Of a stretch of DNA of 5,377 nt, positions 5,241 to 5,377 are shown piece by piece; positions within the stretch are counted from its first letter, which is position 1; each line of letters starts with the position of its first letter. Both the position numbers and the translations under genes were made by a program. Under the pieces are notes generated by a model that saw only the letters and a list, made by a program, of their open reading frames with translations, had not been told where the DNA came from and ran no database searches. The stretch is from Dethiothermospora halolimnae (GTDB lineage: Bacteria > Bacillota > Clostridia > Tissierellales > VENL01): the NCBI RefSeq assembly GCF_037577855.1, contig NZ_JBAKFX010000109.1:1-5377 (forward strand). The letters are read 5' to 3'.

Positions 5241-5317
5241 ATAAGTATACATACAAATAAATGTAAAATAACCAAATGAGGAGATGAATAATAAAAAATA
5301 TTAATATTAGGTATTAA

Positions 5318-5377
5318 ATATTATTTAAGTATAAAAAAAGGTATTATGGAAAAGTATCATTACAATTACCCCTATTT
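5318..5377 (+). pseudogene. Possible 5' remnant of a third DsbD/CcdA-type membrane protein, cut by window
   Basis: The bases TACAATTACCCC at 5361-5372 are identical to 2652-2663 in the unit 2 membrane-protein remnant. In the corresponding frame both read Gly, four residues, then QLP (NGIYYVQLP and YGKVSLQLP). The frame is open from 5318 but has no start codon. The call rests on a short match and could be wrong. Confidence 0.35.

Larger units (their letters stand above)
5129..5377 (+). other. Downstream region without a supported gene; possible start of a third unit
   Basis: AT-rich, 249 bases, part of a 325-base gene-free stretch after lipoprotein 2. It holds a good promoter (5212-5240) and a GAGGAG motif (5278-5283) followed only by a short dead-end frame from ATG 5284 (MNNKKY then stop). 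At the very end, the frame open from 5318 reads ...YGKVSLQLPLF, matching the QLP stretch at the start of the membrane-protein remnant of unit 2. Confidence 0.5.

Noticed and set aside
1..5377. Insertion sequence or CRISPR array as cause of the repeats
   Set aside because: No transposase, terminal inverted repeats, or regularly spaced short repeats are seen; the repeats are long, direct and contain the genes themselves.

Overview
The window is very AT-rich, uses ATG and TTG starts behind strong GGAGG-type ribosome binding sites, carries Gram-positive-style lipoproteins and has every gene on the + strand. This points to a low-GC Firmicute, most likely of the clostridial type. The species cannot be named from the sequence, and no RNA genes, transposases or CRISPR arrays are seen.

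The window is a piece of a tandem, roughly 3-kb repeat built from a three-gene cassette: a thioredoxin-fold (TlpA/ResA-like) protein, a small secreted cysteine-rich peptide, and an extracellular solute-binding (SBP) lipoprotein. Unit 1 holds the end of thioredoxin copy 1 (1-296, cut by the window edge), peptide 1 (354-563) and lipoprotein 1 (684-2015). A 354-base gap then leads to a lone peptide 2 (2370-2576), which has no thioredoxin before it and no lipoprotein after it. Unit 2 starts with a frame-broken remnant of a DsbD/CcdA-type membrane electron carrier (about 2618-2916). It continues with thioredoxin copy 2 (CEAC active site, to 3307), peptide 3 (3365-3574) and lipoprotein 2 (3730-5052), and ends at a strong intrinsic terminator (5103-5128). 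Beyond the terminator lie a good sigma-A-like promoter (5212-5240) and what looks like the first codons of a third membrane-protein remnant, running off the window.

The three peptides are the most interesting content. After predicted signal-peptide cleavage each leaves exactly 42 residues. All have Cys39-Tyr40 in the same place, and other cysteines fall in shared columns, but the rest of the mature sequence differs widely. The flanking DNA (thioredoxin gene, leader and signal peptide) is about 94% identical and gap-free between units 1 and 2. The lipoproteins are about 90% identical over their last 79 residues and far more diverged before that.

Working model (inference): the membrane carrier and thioredoxin domain form or edit disulfides in the exported peptides, and the paired SBP lipoprotein binds, senses or neutralises its peptide. 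This would be a diversifying secreted-peptide/receptor or toxin/immunity array. Neither the activity nor the pairing can be shown from sequence alone.
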